Of a stretch of DNA of 64,000 nt, positions 45,041-54,031 are shown piece after piece. Source of the DNA: JBGTCY01 sp041748615 (lineage in GTDB: Bacteria > Bacteroidota > Bacteroidia > Chitinophagales > CAIOSU01); assembly GCA_041748615.1 (NCBI GenBank), contig JBGTCY010000177.1:10859-74858 (forward strand), read 5' to 3'. The notes below the pieces were generated by a model. That model searched no databases. It was not told the origin of the DNA and saw only the letters and a program-made list of their open reading frames with translations. The position numbers and the translations under genes are program-made. How positions within the stretch are numbered: position 1 is the first letter of the stretch; each line of letters begins with the position of its first letter.

Positions 45041-45637
45041 ATGAGTACGATAAAATCCAAAAAAAAAATCGGACTCTATTTCGGCTCGTTTAACCCGATT
45101 CATATCGGTCACCTGATAATTGCCAATCATTTTTTGGAGTTTTCTGATTTGGATGAAATCTGGTTCGTTGTTTCTCCGCACAACCCGCTGAAAGAAAAAG
45201 AAGAACTGATGAATGCTGAACTTCGATTAAAAATGGTTGAAGCTGCGGTTTCAGAACATCCTAAACTCAAGGTTTCTAAAGTTGAATTTTTACTACCACA
45301 GCCTTCCTACACAATTTATACACTTCGGCATCTGCAATTAAAATATCCCAAACATCATTTTAAACTCCTGATAGGTTCTGATTCTTTAAAAAATATTGAA
45401 CAGTGGAAAGATTATAAAAAAATACTTTCCGGTTTTGATATTTACGTTTATAAAAGAAGAGGTTATTCATTAAAAGATTTTTCTTTTAAAAAAAATATCA
45501 AAATTCTCAAAGCTCCATATATAGATATTTCAGCGACATACATCCGGCAGTTATTAAAATCAAAGAAATCAGTTAAATATTTAATGCCGGAAAAAAGCCG
45601 GTTGATTTTAGAAAAAACAATTAGTAGTTTCCGGTAG
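45041..45637 (+). CDS. nadD: Nicotinate-nucleotide adenylyltransferase NadD
   Basis: 198 residues. It adenylates nicotinate mononucleotide in NAD synthesis. The nucleotidyltransferase HxGH motif is in FGSFNPIHIGHLIIANHF near the N-terminus, and the C-terminal ISATYIRQLL is the family's ISxTxxR motif. LIGSDSLKNIEQWKDYKKIL is the middle signature. It starts 2 bases after the broken toxin ends. nadA lies 390 bases downstream across a non-coding region. Confidence 0.95.
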   Translation: MSTIKSKKKIGLYFGSFNPIHIGHLIIANHFLEFSDLDEIWFVVSPHNPLKEKEELMNAELRLKMVEAAVSEHPKLKVSKVEFLLPQPSYTIYTLRHLQLKYPKHHFKLLIGSDSLKNIEQWKDYKKILSGFDIYVYKRRGYSLKDFSFKKNIKILKAPYIDISATYIRQLLKSKKSVKYLMPEKSRLILEKTISSFR

Positions 45638-46026
45638 TTCAGATTATACTCATTCCCTCTGTTTATTAGTTCACAACTATGTTGACAACACATCATATCG
45701 TGTTGGAACAATTTTAACATGCTAAATAATAAAAATGTATTTCAAAAACGTGTGGGTAAGATTTAGGGATACGCACAAATTCAATCTTCATTACCCACAC
45801 TGAAAATTGTAAAAATTTCAAACACACTACCTTACCAACAGGTGTTTACAGAGTTGTGTTTGATTTGATAATCAATGGATTAAAACTTGAACGGGATGTG
45901 GATTAGCTTTGTTAAAAAAGGGATAACCGATTATCAAAGACTTTTGAAAAAATAGAATACACCTATTCACAGGGTTAATGATAAATGATTAAAAATTTTT
46001 AAAAAATTTCTTAAATAATAAAACCA
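45638..46026. other. Candidate replication origin region
   Basis: A 389-base non-coding gap with several DnaA-box-like sequences: an inverted pair ttacccaca (45751-45759 reverse, 45791-45799 forward), tgtggatta (45897-45905), ctattcaca (45963-45971) and ttaccaaca (45832-45840). Most differ at one position from ttatccaca. An AT-rich block (about 45980-46023) follows, which could act as the unwinding element. parS sites lie 16 kb away. No exact DnaA box is present, so the call is tentative. Confidence 0.4.
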
Positions 46027-47031
46027 ATGCAAACTGTTATTAAAGCCAAAGAAAATCTTTCGAAAAAAGGATTTTTAGACTTAGACATCAACCCCGCGCT
46101 TGATTTATTTGAGGAAATTGAAAAGCTGAAAAAAGAAAAAAATGCCGTTATTCTCGCGCATTATTACCAGGATGCGGATATTCAGGATATTGCCGATTAT
46201 ATTGGCGACAGCTTAGGTTTGTCGCAAAAAGCGGCTGAAACAAAAGCGGACATGATTGTCTTTGCGGGGGTGCATTTTATGGCGGAAACCGCAAAAATTT
46301 TATCACCTCAAAAGAAGGTGATTATTCCTGATTTAAAAGCCGGTTGTTCTCTGGCGGATTCCTGCCCGGCAGACGAATTCGCTAAGTTTATTGAAAAATA
46401 TCCCGGACATGTGGTCATCACTTATGTAAACACATCCGCTGAAGTGAAAGCGATAACGGACATTTGTTGTACTTCGACAAATGCCGTTCAGGTGATTGAA
46501 AGCGTGCCGGAAAATCAGCCTATCATTTTTGCTCCGGATAAAAATCTCGGCAGGTATTTGATAAAAAAAACAGGCAGGGAGATGGTCTTGTGGCAGGGAA
46601 CCTGTATGGTGCATGAAATTTTTTCTTTGGAAAAAATCATCAAACTGAAAGAGCAGCACCCGGAGGCTGAATTTATCGCGCATCCTGAATGTGAAGACGC
46701 GGTATTGCAAATCGCGGATTTCATCGGCAGCACTACAGGTTTATTAAAATATACCATGCGCAGCGCAGCGAAGGAATTTATTGTGGCGACAGAATCAGGG
46801 ATTATTCATCAAATGCAGAAAAAATCACCGGCTAAAACTTTTATTCCGGCACCTCCTGATAATCAATGTGCTTGTAATGATTGTCCGCATATGAAGTTAA
46901 ATACACTGGAAAAACTCTACTTGTGTATGAAATACGAAGAACCGGAAGTCACACTTTCACAGGAAATTATTGAGAGAGCGAAAAAACCGATTGAAAGGAT
47001 GCTGGAGATTTCAGCCCGGCACAAACTATGA
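46027..47031 (+). CDS. nadA: Quinolinate synthase NadA
   Basis: 334 residues. It condenses iminoaspartate with dihydroxyacetone phosphate, using a [4Fe-4S] cluster. Cluster ligands are visible in [31 protein letters not shown] and [40 protein letters not shown] and [20 protein letters not shown] are conserved. Its stop overlaps that of the convergent ArsR-type gene by 6 bases. Confidence 0.97.
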   Translation: MQTVIKAKENLSKKGFLDLDINPALDLFEEIEKLKKEKNAVILAHYYQDADIQDIADYIGDSLGLSQKAAETKADMIVFAGVHFMAETAKILSPQKKVIIPDLKAGCSLADSCPADEFAKFIEKYPGHVVITYVNTSAEVKAITDICCTSTNAVQVIESVPENQPIIFAPDKNLGRYLIKKTGREMVLWQGTCMVHEIFSLEKIIKLKEQHPEAEFIAHPECEDAVLQIADFIGSTTGLLKYTMRSAAKEFIVATESGIIHQMQKKSPAKTFIPAPPDNQCACNDCPHMKLNTLEKLYLCMKYEEPEVTLSQEIIERAKKPIERMLEISARHKL

Positions 47032-47331
47032 TTTTTTACCATTCTCCATAAAATTATTCACAAGCATATTTAGTTGATTCACCTTTTCGTAATCAATGGA
47101 ATAGTGAATAAATTTCCCCTCTTTTTTAGATTTTACAATCCCGTTGACTCTGAGAATTTTAAGGTGCTGTGAAGTGAGCGCCTGTTCATATTTTAGGGTT
47201 TTGTAAATTTTATTGACAGGTGTTGTTTTATGTTTGTCAATGTATTTCAGGATTGAAAATCGCACCGGATGTGCGAGCGCTTTCAAAATGGAAATACTTT
47301 TTTTCAGTTTAATTTGTTCCGGGAGCGTCAT
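47026..47331 (-). CDS. ArsR-type winged-helix regulator 1
   Basis: 101 residues with an ArsR winged helix ([49 protein letters not shown]). There is no metal-binding CxCxxC, so it does not look like an arsenic or cadmium sensor. A paralog with the same layout lies 19 bases upstream on the same strand. Confidence 0.85.
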   Translation of the reverse strand: MTLPEQIKLKKSISILKALAHPVRFSILKYIDKHKTTPVNKIYKTLKYEQALTSQHLKILRVNGIVKSKKEGKFIHYSIDYEKVNQLNMLVNNFMENGKKS

Positions 47332-47350
47332 GTTTAAATTAATTGTGAGG

Positions 47351-47731
47351 TTAGGAAGCTAAATCGTTAATGAGATTTGAAATTTCTTCTACACGATTTT
47401 CATCAATCATATAGTAAATAAATTTACCATCCCGTTCAGTTTTCACCACACCGGCTTTTCGCAGGGCGGCAAGATGCTGTGAAGCTATAGACTGGTCGAG
47501 CTTCATTTTTTGATAGATTTCAGTAACGGAAAGTTTGTTTTTTTCTTCCAACAATTTCAGAATCTGTCTTCTGATTTTATGGTTTACCGCGCGCAGAGTT
47601 ATCACCGCTTTACGCAGTACAGCATAATCTAAAACAATACTTCTGTTATGGTTCCCATTGTCATCCTGAATGACAATTTTGTCCGGAATATTTGCTTTCA
47701 TATTGAGTCTTTTGTTAGGTTTTGTGTCCAT
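47351..47731 (-). CDS. ArsR-type winged-helix regulator 2
   Basis: 126 residues; the helix-turn-helix is QSIASQHLAALRKAGVVKTE, with a wing RDGKFIYYMIDE. An unusual ~40-residue N-terminal extension precedes the domain (KIVIQDDNGNHNRSIVLDYA). A second ATG at 47701 could start it. No cysteine ligands are present. Paralogous to the gene 19 bases downstream; their shared target is unknown. Confidence 0.82.
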   Translation of the reverse strand: MDTKPNKRLNMKANIPDKIVIQDDNGNHNRSIVLDYAVLRKAVITLRAVNHKIRRQILKLLEEKNKLSVTEIYQKMKLDQSIASQHLAALRKAGVVKTERDGKFIYYMIDENRVEEISNLINDLAS

Positions 47732-47766
47732 TCACTAACTCATAACAAAAACAAGATTATAAAGTT

Positions 47767-48423
47767 TTACTTAGGTATAAACGATTTCATATAGTACGGT
47801 TCAAAATATGCGGTATCCGCGAATAGTTTCGCTGAAAACCGTTCCTCCGCCAACCGAACCATGTAGGACGCGCTTGATTTTATATCTAAAAATATTCCAT
47901 TTTCAGGTTTCAAAACTTTTGATGCACCCGGACCGAAAAAATAAATTTTACGGACGTTAAAAAATTTATGAAAGTTGTCTAATGTCGTACCAACCGGAGA
48001 TGGAGGATGAATCACATTAAGTGAGGCATCATACATAGCCGCATACACTTCATTTTTCACCGAATCCAAAACCGGGCAATAGTAGGCATCTTCATCTCTA
48101 ACAGAATTGACCGCACCTGCTGCCAGTGATTGAGTGGTGGATAAATTAATCAGCGGAATATTCAGCGCGTAACAAATACCTTTTGCAACAGAAACACCGA
48201 TGCGCAAACCGGTATAGGAACCCGGACCTTCATTGACAGCAACAGCATCCAGATTATTGAGCGTAAAATTGGTTTGTTGAAATAATTGAGCAATCAGCAG
48301 CGTGATGGAAGCGGAGTGAGAGTTCGGAGAAATTTCTTCCTGTAAACTAATGATACGCCCGTTTTCCGCAAGGCAAACCGAACAGATGGTGGTGGAAGTT
48401 TCAAGATGAAGTATCAGCGGCAT
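47767..48423 (-). CDS. tsaB: tRNA threonylcarbamoyladenosine protein TsaB
   Basis: 218 residues. TsaB is the ASKHA-fold scaffold partner of TsaD in t6A tRNA modification. Markers: LHLETSTTICSVCLAENGRI at the N-terminus, VNEGPGSYTGLRIGVSVAKG and the YYCPVLDSVKNEVYAAMYD segment. The length is slightly below the usual 230. It is monocistronic as far as seen. Confidence 0.92.
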   Translation of the reverse strand: MPLILHLETSTTICSVCLAENGRIISLQEEISPNSHSASITLLIAQLFQQTNFTLNNLDAVAVNEGPGSYTGLRIGVSVAKGICYALNIPLINLSTTQSLAAGAVNSVRDEDAYYCPVLDSVKNEVYAAMYDASLNVIHPPSPVGTTLDNFHKFFNVRKIYFFGPGASKVLKPENGIFLDIKSSASYMVRLAEERFSAKLFADTAYFEPYYMKSFIPK

Positions 48424-48879
48424 GGCAGTTGAAAAGATTACCTGCTTAATTAAGATTTAAAAATGATATTGAAGGTAGTTTGGTCACATTTCCGGAATAT
48501 TTTCACCACAGAGTTTACATTTTCCATCAGGAAAAAAGCCGGTTTATTGACTGGAATAGAAATTACAAATCATAATAAGCAAATCATAAATAAATTCCAC
48601 ACAACAACCATTAAACAGACAGACAATTATCGAAACAACAGGACAACATATAAACCTAACAGCGGACTTTTTTTCCGACACAGCCTGTCCCGGTATTATT
48701 TCGGGAACAGCCCAGCGCTTCGTGTTTTATTCCCCCGCACAAAATATTTTGAAATTCTGCCGACAAACAAACCCAAGCTTGAAAAGAGCCAATTCTCCCA
48801 CCCGCCACGGGACGAGAATGACCGTTTAAAGAATGAAAAATCGTATCTTAACCGACTAAATATTGTATTAAATTAAGTA
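48424..48879. other. Leader region of the type I restriction operon
   Basis: A 137-codon open frame (48463-48876) crosses this stretch, but it is poorly conserved in composition and I treat it as spurious. Inside lie gagccaat (48786-48793) and tatcttaaccgact (48844-48857), both also found upstream of the second restriction gene at 59785. It probably holds the promoter of hsdR. Confidence 0.4.
48844..48857 (+). promoter_or_regulatory. Shared 14-base motif upstream of hsdR
   Basis: The sequence tatcttaaccgact lies 23 bases before the hsdR start. The same 14 bases occur 25 bases before the start of the second restriction-methylation gene (59747-59760). Equal distance and exact identity suggest a shared control element or a shared insertion edge. 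Confidence 0.5.
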
Positions 48880-51657
48880 ATGACCAACCAAACCCCGGAG
48901 CAAATAGCAAGAGATAACATTGATGCCGCACTTGTGCGGTGCGGCTGGGTTATTCAAAGCATCAAACAAATTAATTTGAATGCTGGAATTGGAGTTGCTG
49001 TTAAAGAATATTTGACTGATGTTGGTCCTGCGGACTATGTTTTATTTGTTGAAGGGAAGCCTTGCGGAGTTATTGAGGCTAAGCGTGAAGAAGAAGGGCA
49101 TCGAATGAATGTTCACGAGGGACAAGGTGAAGAATATGCAAACGCCAAACTCAAACATCTTAAAAATGAACCTCTACCTTTTGTGTATATCAGCACAGGA
49201 GAGGTAACAAGATTCACAGACTTTACTGACCCGAAACCGAGAGCCAGAGAAGTATTTAGTTTTCACCGACCTGAAACATTAAAAGATTGGGTGAAACGAG
49301 ACAAATCACTTCGTAAAAGATTATTCGACTTGCCTGCATTGCAAACCGAAGGTTTGCGTGATTGTCAAATCAACGCCATAACCAAATTAGAAACTTCCTT
49401 TAAAGAAAACCGACCAAGAGCATTAATACAAATGGCAACAGGTTCGGGTAAAACTTTTACTGCCATAACCGCAATTTATCGTTTGCTGAAATATGCAAAA
49501 GCAAAACGAGTATTATTTTTGGTGGACACCAAAAATTTAGGAGAACAAGCGGAGCAAGAATTTATGTCATTCGTTCCGAATGACGATAATAGAAAATTCA
49601 CTGAATTATACAGCGTTCAACGACTGAAATCAAGTTACATCGCAACGGACAGTCAGGTTTGCATCAGCACTATTCAACGATTGTATTCCATTTTAAAAGG
49701 AACTGAACTGGAAGAAAGTGCCGAAGAAGAAAATCCGAACGAACGAAAATATCAACCAAAAGAAATTCCACCGATTGAATACGATGGGAAAATGCCAATT
49801 GAGTTTTTTGATTTCATTGTAATTGACGAATGCCACCGAAGTATTTACAATTTGTGGAAACAAGTACTTGAATATTATGATGCTTTTGAAATTGGATTAA
49901 CCGCTACTCCCGACAAAAGAACGATTGGCTACTTTGACCAGAATTTGGTTAGTGAATATTCTCACGAAATGGCTGTTGCAGATGGTGTGAATGTAGGTTA
50001 TGAAGTATTTATCATTGATACCAAAGTAACGCAACAAGGTGCTACACTCTGGAAAGGCGAATACATTGAACACCGAGAACGATTGAGTAGAAAAAAACGA
50101 ATGGAGTTACAGGATGAAGACGAAAACTATTCTAAACAGCAATTGGATAAAGATGTCGTAAATCCTAATCAGATAAGAACTATCATCCGTACATTCAAAG
50201 AACATTTACCAAGGATTTTTAAAGAACGGTACGATAAAAACGGAATTTTTGAAGTTCCTAAAACTTTAATCTTTGCTAAAACTGACAGCCATGCCAATGA
50301 TATTATAGACATTGTAAGAGAAGAATTTGCCGAAGAAAATAAATTCTGCAAAAAAATTACTTATAAAACTGACGAAGATCCAAAATCGGTTTTATCGCAA
50401 TTCAGGAATGACTATCACCCTCGAATTGCAGTAACTGTTGATATGGTTGCTACTGGCACAGACATTAAGCCGCTTGAATGTTTGCTTTTTATGAGAGATG
50501 TGAAAAGCATCAATTATTTTGAGCAAATGAAAGGCAGAGGCACACGAACTATTGATTTAGACAGTTTGCGAAAAGTTACGCCAACTGCAAAATTTACTAA
50601 AGACCATTTTGTAATTGTAGATGCAATAGGTGTAACCAAAAGTTTAAAGACAGACAGCCGACCATTGGAGAAAAAGCCAGGCGTTCCGCTAAAAGATTTA
50701 TTACAAGCAGTTGCAGTTGGTGCAAGAGAAGAAGAATTATTTACTTCATTAGCCAACAGACTTACCCGATTAGATAAACAAATTACAGAAAAAGAAAAAA
50801 AGCAATTTGCCGAAAAAGCCAACGGTAAAAGCGTTTCACTAGTGGTGAAAGAATTATTGAATGCTTTTAATCCTGATGTACTTGAAGAAATTGACAACAA
50901 AGTAAGAACCGAAATGGCAGGTGCTGCACCTGTTGAAATCGAAGCAGCCATAAAAATTAAAACTGAAACATTACAGAACGAAGCCGCCAAAGTATTTACT
51001 GGTGAACTAAACGAATACATTGAAAATGTTCGCAAGGCTCACGAACAAAAAATTGACTTGGCTAATCCTGATGAAGTGATTCACGTTGGTTGGGACAAAG
51101 ACAATACCAACAAAGCGGCAGCATTAATTGCCAATTTTTCAGAATGGATGCAAGAACACAAAGATGAATTAATGGCTTTGCAGATTTTTTACAATCAACC
51201 CTTTCGCAGACGGGAATTGACTTACACCATGATTAAAGAAGTGTTGGAGAAACTTCAAAATGACAAACCGACACTTGCTCCAATGAATGTATGGCAGGCA
51301 TACGAAGCACTGGAACAATGCAATGGTTCACCCAGAAATGAACTGACTGCAATTGTTTCACTTATTCGTAAAATCAGTGGATTAGACAGCACTTTGACCA
51401 GTTACGATAAAATAGTGGACAAAAACTTTCAGGATTGGGTGTTTAAAAAACAAGCTGGTGCCACCAAGTTTAATGAAGAGCAAATGCAATGGCTCAGAAT
51501 GATAAAAGATTATGTGGTCAATAGTTTTCATATAGATAAAGACGATTTTGACTTAAACCCATTCAATGCACAAGGTGGTTTAGGCAAAATGTGGCAATTG
51601 TTTGGCGACAAGACCGATGAAATTATTAACGAGTTAAATGAAGCGTTGGCAGCATAA
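48880..51657 (+). CDS. hsdR: Type I restriction enzyme, HsdR subunit
   Basis: 925 residues. It translocates DNA and cuts unmethylated targets together with HsdM and HsdS. The N-terminal nuclease site is seen in GPADYVLFVEGKPCGVIEAK (PD-ExK). The helicase has Walker A MATGSGKT (about 184-191), DECH, LTATPDKR, ATGTDIKP and the arginine-finger motif KGRGTRTID. The C-terminus (SEWMQEHKDELMALQIF) is the complex-binding part. Stop and hsdS start overlap by one base (taatg). It appears complete. Confidence 0.97.
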   Translation: MTNQTPEQIARDNIDAALVRCGWVIQSIKQINLNAGIGVAVKEYLTDVGPADYVLFVEGKPCGVIEAKREEEGHRMNVHEGQGEEYANAKLKHLKNEPLPFVYISTGEVTRFTDFTDPKPRAREVFSFHRPETLKDWVKRDKSLRKRLFDLPALQTEGLRDCQINAITKLETSFKENRPRALIQMATGSGKTFTAITAIYRLLKYAKAKRVLFLVDTKNLGEQAEQEFMSFVPNDDNRKFTELYSVQRLKSSYIATDSQVCISTIQRLYSILKGTELEESAEEENPNERKYQPKEIPPIEYDGKMPIEFFDFIVIDECHRSIYNLWKQVLEYYDAFEIGLTATPDKRTIGYFDQNLVSEYSHEMAVADGVNVGYEVFIIDTKVTQQGATLWKGEYIEHRERLSRKKRMELQDEDENYSKQQLDKDVVNPNQIRTIIRTFKEHLPRIFKERYDKNGIFEVPKTLIFAKTDSHANDIIDIVREEFAEENKFCKKITYKTDEDPKSVLSQFRNDYHPRIAVTVDMVATGTDIKPLECLLFMRDVKSINYFEQMKGRGTRTIDLDSLRKVTPTAKFTKDHFVIVDAIGVTKSLKTDSRPLEKKPGVPLKDLLQAVAVGAREEELFTSLANRLTRLDKQITEKEKKQFAEKANGKSVSLVVKELLNAFNPDVLEEIDNKVRTEMAGAAPVEIEAAIKIKTETLQNEAAKVFTGELNEYIENVRKAHEQKIDLANPDEVIHVGWDKDNTNKAAALIANFSEWMQEHKDELMALQIFYNQPFRRRELTYTMIKEVLEKLQNDKPTLAPMNVWQAYEALEQCNGSPRNELTAIVSLIRKISGLDSTLTSYDKIVDKNFQDWVFKKQAGATKFNEEQMQWLRMIKDYVVNSFHIDKDDFDLNPFNAQGGLGKMWQLFGDKTDEIINELNEALAA

Positions 51658-52994
51658 TGGGGAAGGAAACTAAAAACAAGTGGATTGAATTACCAATCGA
51701 GAATATTTTAGCACCTAATGACAAAGGAGTAATACTTGGTCAAGGCTGGAGTCCGCAATGCGAAAAACAGCCATCACAATCCGAAAATGATTGGGGTGTT
51801 TTGAAAACAACAGCAATTCAATCAGGTTATTTTTTGGAAGGAGAAAATAAACTCTTACCTAAACACTTAGAACCGAGAATTCAACATGAAGTAAGAAAAG
51901 GTGATTTACTTATTACTTGTGCTGGTCCAAGAAATAGATGCGGGGTTGCTTGCCTTGTTAGAAAGACAAGAAAGAAACTTCTATTGTCAGGTAAGATGTA
52001 TCGTTTTCGAATTAAAGCACAAATAGCTATCCCGGAATTTGTAGAATTATTTTTGCTTTCCCAAAAGGCTTGGAAAGAAATTGATAAAATGAAAACTGGG
52101 GGAAGCGACAGTGGATTAAACTTAACTCATACAAGATTTAAAAAACTCCTTGTTCCCATTCCCCCACTCCCCGAACAACAAGCCATAGTAGCTAAAATAG
52201 AAGAACTACTCAGCGAATTAGAAAATGGCATACAACAACTGGAAACCGCCCAACAACAATTAAAAGTGTATAGGCAAAGTTTGTTGAAATGGGCTTTTGA
52301 AGGGAAACTCACTAATAAGAAAGTAAATGATGGTGAGTTGCCGAAAGGTTGGAAAATAAAGGAGCTAAAAGAGATTACTTCAGTTTTGGGCGATGGTTTA
52401 CATGGCACACCTAAATATTCCGCAAATGGTGATTATTATTTTATCAATGGCAATAATTTGAATGATGGGAAAATTGAGATAAAGGGAAATACAAAACGGG
52501 TTTCATTTGAAGAATATAATAAATACAAAAAGCCATTGAATGAAAACACGATTTTTGTTTCGATAAATGGGTCATTGGGATATACAGCATTTTATAATAA
52601 CGAAAATGTTATTCTTGGAAAGAGTGCTTGTTATTTCAATGTATTGGAAACAATAAATAAATTCTATATCAGGTATTTTCTTACAAGTAGTCGTTTTACT
52701 AGCTACGCAAATAAAAATGCAACAGGTAGCACAATAAAAAACGTTGGTTTAAAAACAATGAGAGAATTGCAAATACCCATTCCGCCAACACCCGTGGAAC
52801 AGCAACTCATAGTGGATGAATTAGAAAGCAAACTAACCATTTGCGATAAAATAGAAGAAACCATTAGCCAAAGTTTGCTACAGGCAGAAACCTTGCGGCA
52901 GAGTATTTTAAAAAAGGCGTTTGAGGGGAAATTAATTAATTACGAATCTTCAATTAAGAATTACGAGCAATCAATTAGGGATAAAAAAAAATGA
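51657..52994 (+). CDS. hsdS: Type I restriction enzyme, HsdS specificity subunit
   Basis: 445 residues with two target-recognition domains, each followed by a conserved helical spacer: LLVPIPPLPEQQAIVAKIEE... LKWAFEGKL after the first (about residue 220) and LQIPIPPTPVEQQLIVDELE... LKKAFEGKL near the end. The recognition domains differ from one another, which predicts a bipartite asymmetric DNA target. The direct repeats of the spacers allow domain exchange. The gene overlaps the YhcG-like gene by four bases. Confidence 0.95.
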   Translation: MGKETKNKWIELPIENILAPNDKGVILGQGWSPQCEKQPSQSENDWGVLKTTAIQSGYFLEGENKLLPKHLEPRIQHEVRKGDLLITCAGPRNRCGVACLVRKTRKKLLLSGKMYRFRIKAQIAIPEFVELFLLSQKAWKEIDKMKTGGSDSGLNLTHTRFKKLLVPIPPLPEQQAIVAKIEELLSELENGIQQLETAQQQLKVYRQSLLKWAFEGKLTNKKVNDGELPKGWKIKELKEITSVLGDGLHGTPKYSANGDYYFINGNNLNDGKIEIKGNTKRVSFEEYNKYKKPLNENTIFVSINGSLGYTAFYNNENVILGKSACYFNVLETINKFYIRYFLTSSRFTSYANKNATGSTIKNVGLKTMRELQIPIPPTPVEQQLIVDELESKLTICDKIEETISQSLLQAETLRQSILKKAFEGKLINYESSIKNYEQSIRDKKK

Positions 52995-54031
52995 AGAATA
53001 CAAGTATCAATCAACTAGATTATAGCAACATACTGCGACAAGCTGTCGCAGAAATACGTGATGCGCGAAATATTGCCGCCCAACAATTAGCCAAATCAAG
53101 CAATTCTATTTATTGGAACTTGGGAAAACTCCTGTTTGAAAAACATTTAGAAGAAGGCTATGGTAGTGGTGTGGTAAATCAGCTTTCAGTTGACCTAAAA
53201 AAAGAGTTTCCGGATATGGGCTTATCGCCCCGCAATCTATGGAATATGAAACGCTATTATGAACGTTATTATCAAGCAGATTCAAAACTGCTACACAGCG
53301 TAGCAGTTTTGCCGTGGAGTCATAATTTACTGTTGCTGGATAAATTAAAAACACATGAAGAAGTGGTGTTTTACGCTAATGAAGTTGTAACCAAGGGTTG
53401 GTCAAGAGATTTGCTGCTTAACGCAATAAAAATGGATAGTTTCAGCCAATTGGGGAAACAAATCAAGGCTAATAATTTTAATGAAACCCTTCCTACCCTT
53501 AATGCAAACTATGCCAATGAAGTGTTTAAAGACAGTTACAACTTAGGATTTTTAGGAATCAACGAACCGGTAAAAGAGTTGGAACTAGAAAAACGTTTAA
53601 TAGAAAAAATCAAATCGTTTATACTGGAACTTGGCAATGGATTTAGTTTTATTGGGAACCAACACCGCTTAGAATACAATAGCAAAGAGTACTTTGTAGA
53701 TATGCTTTTTTTTCACAGAGGTCTGCGTTCACTGGTAGCCATTGAATTAAAAATCGGAAGTTTTAAAGCTGAGTATATTGGCAAAATGAATTTGTACCTT
53801 TCCTTGCTCGATAAATTAGAAAAAGGTGAAAGCGAAAACCAATCCATAGGTATAATACTTTGTGCAGATAAAGACCACTTGGATGTAGAAATTGCCCTAC
53901 AAGATATAAACAAGCCCATCGGTGTAGCTGAGTATCAACTTTTACTACCCAAAGACAAATTACAAACTTTGTTGGCAGATGAAATTAAAGCTGTAGAGCA
54001 TAATAAAAAAGATAATAATCAATCAGAATAA
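52991..54031 (+). CDS. YhcG-type PD-(D/E)xK nuclease (DUF1016) inserted in the type I operon
   Basis: 346 residues. The N-terminal DUF1016 helical domain (NIAAQQLAKSSNSIYWNLGK, MKRYYERYYQADSKLLH) is followed by the nuclease core (about 220-310) with GNQHRLEYNSKEYFVDMLFF and SLVAIELKIGSFKAEYIGKM, which give the D...ExK signature. Members (YhcG/RhuM type) occur in defence islands. It sits between hsdS and hsdM with four- and one-base overlaps, so it is co-translated with the restriction enzyme. Confidence 0.9.
   Translation: MKNTSINQLDYSNILRQAVAEIRDARNIAAQQLAKSSNSIYWNLGKLLFEKHLEEGYGSGVVNQLSVDLKKEFPDMGLSPRNLWNMKRYYERYYQADSKLLHSVAVLPWSHNLLLLDKLKTHEEVVFYANEVVTKGWSRDLLLNAIKMDSFSQLGKQIKANNFNETLPTLNANYANEVFKDSYNLGFLGINEPVKELELEKRLIEKIKSFILELGNGFSFIGNQHRLEYNSKEYFVDMLFFHRGLRSLVAIELKIGSFKAEYIGKMNLYLSLLDKLEKGESENQSIGIILCADKDHLDVEIALQDINKPIGVAEYQLLLPKDKLQTLLADEIKAVEHNKKDNNQSE

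Noticed and set aside
48463..48876. A 137-codon open frame before hsdR
   Set aside because: Composition is basic and Asn/Thr-rich without domain pattern; it overlaps the shared leader motif and ends just before hsdR. Taken as non-coding.
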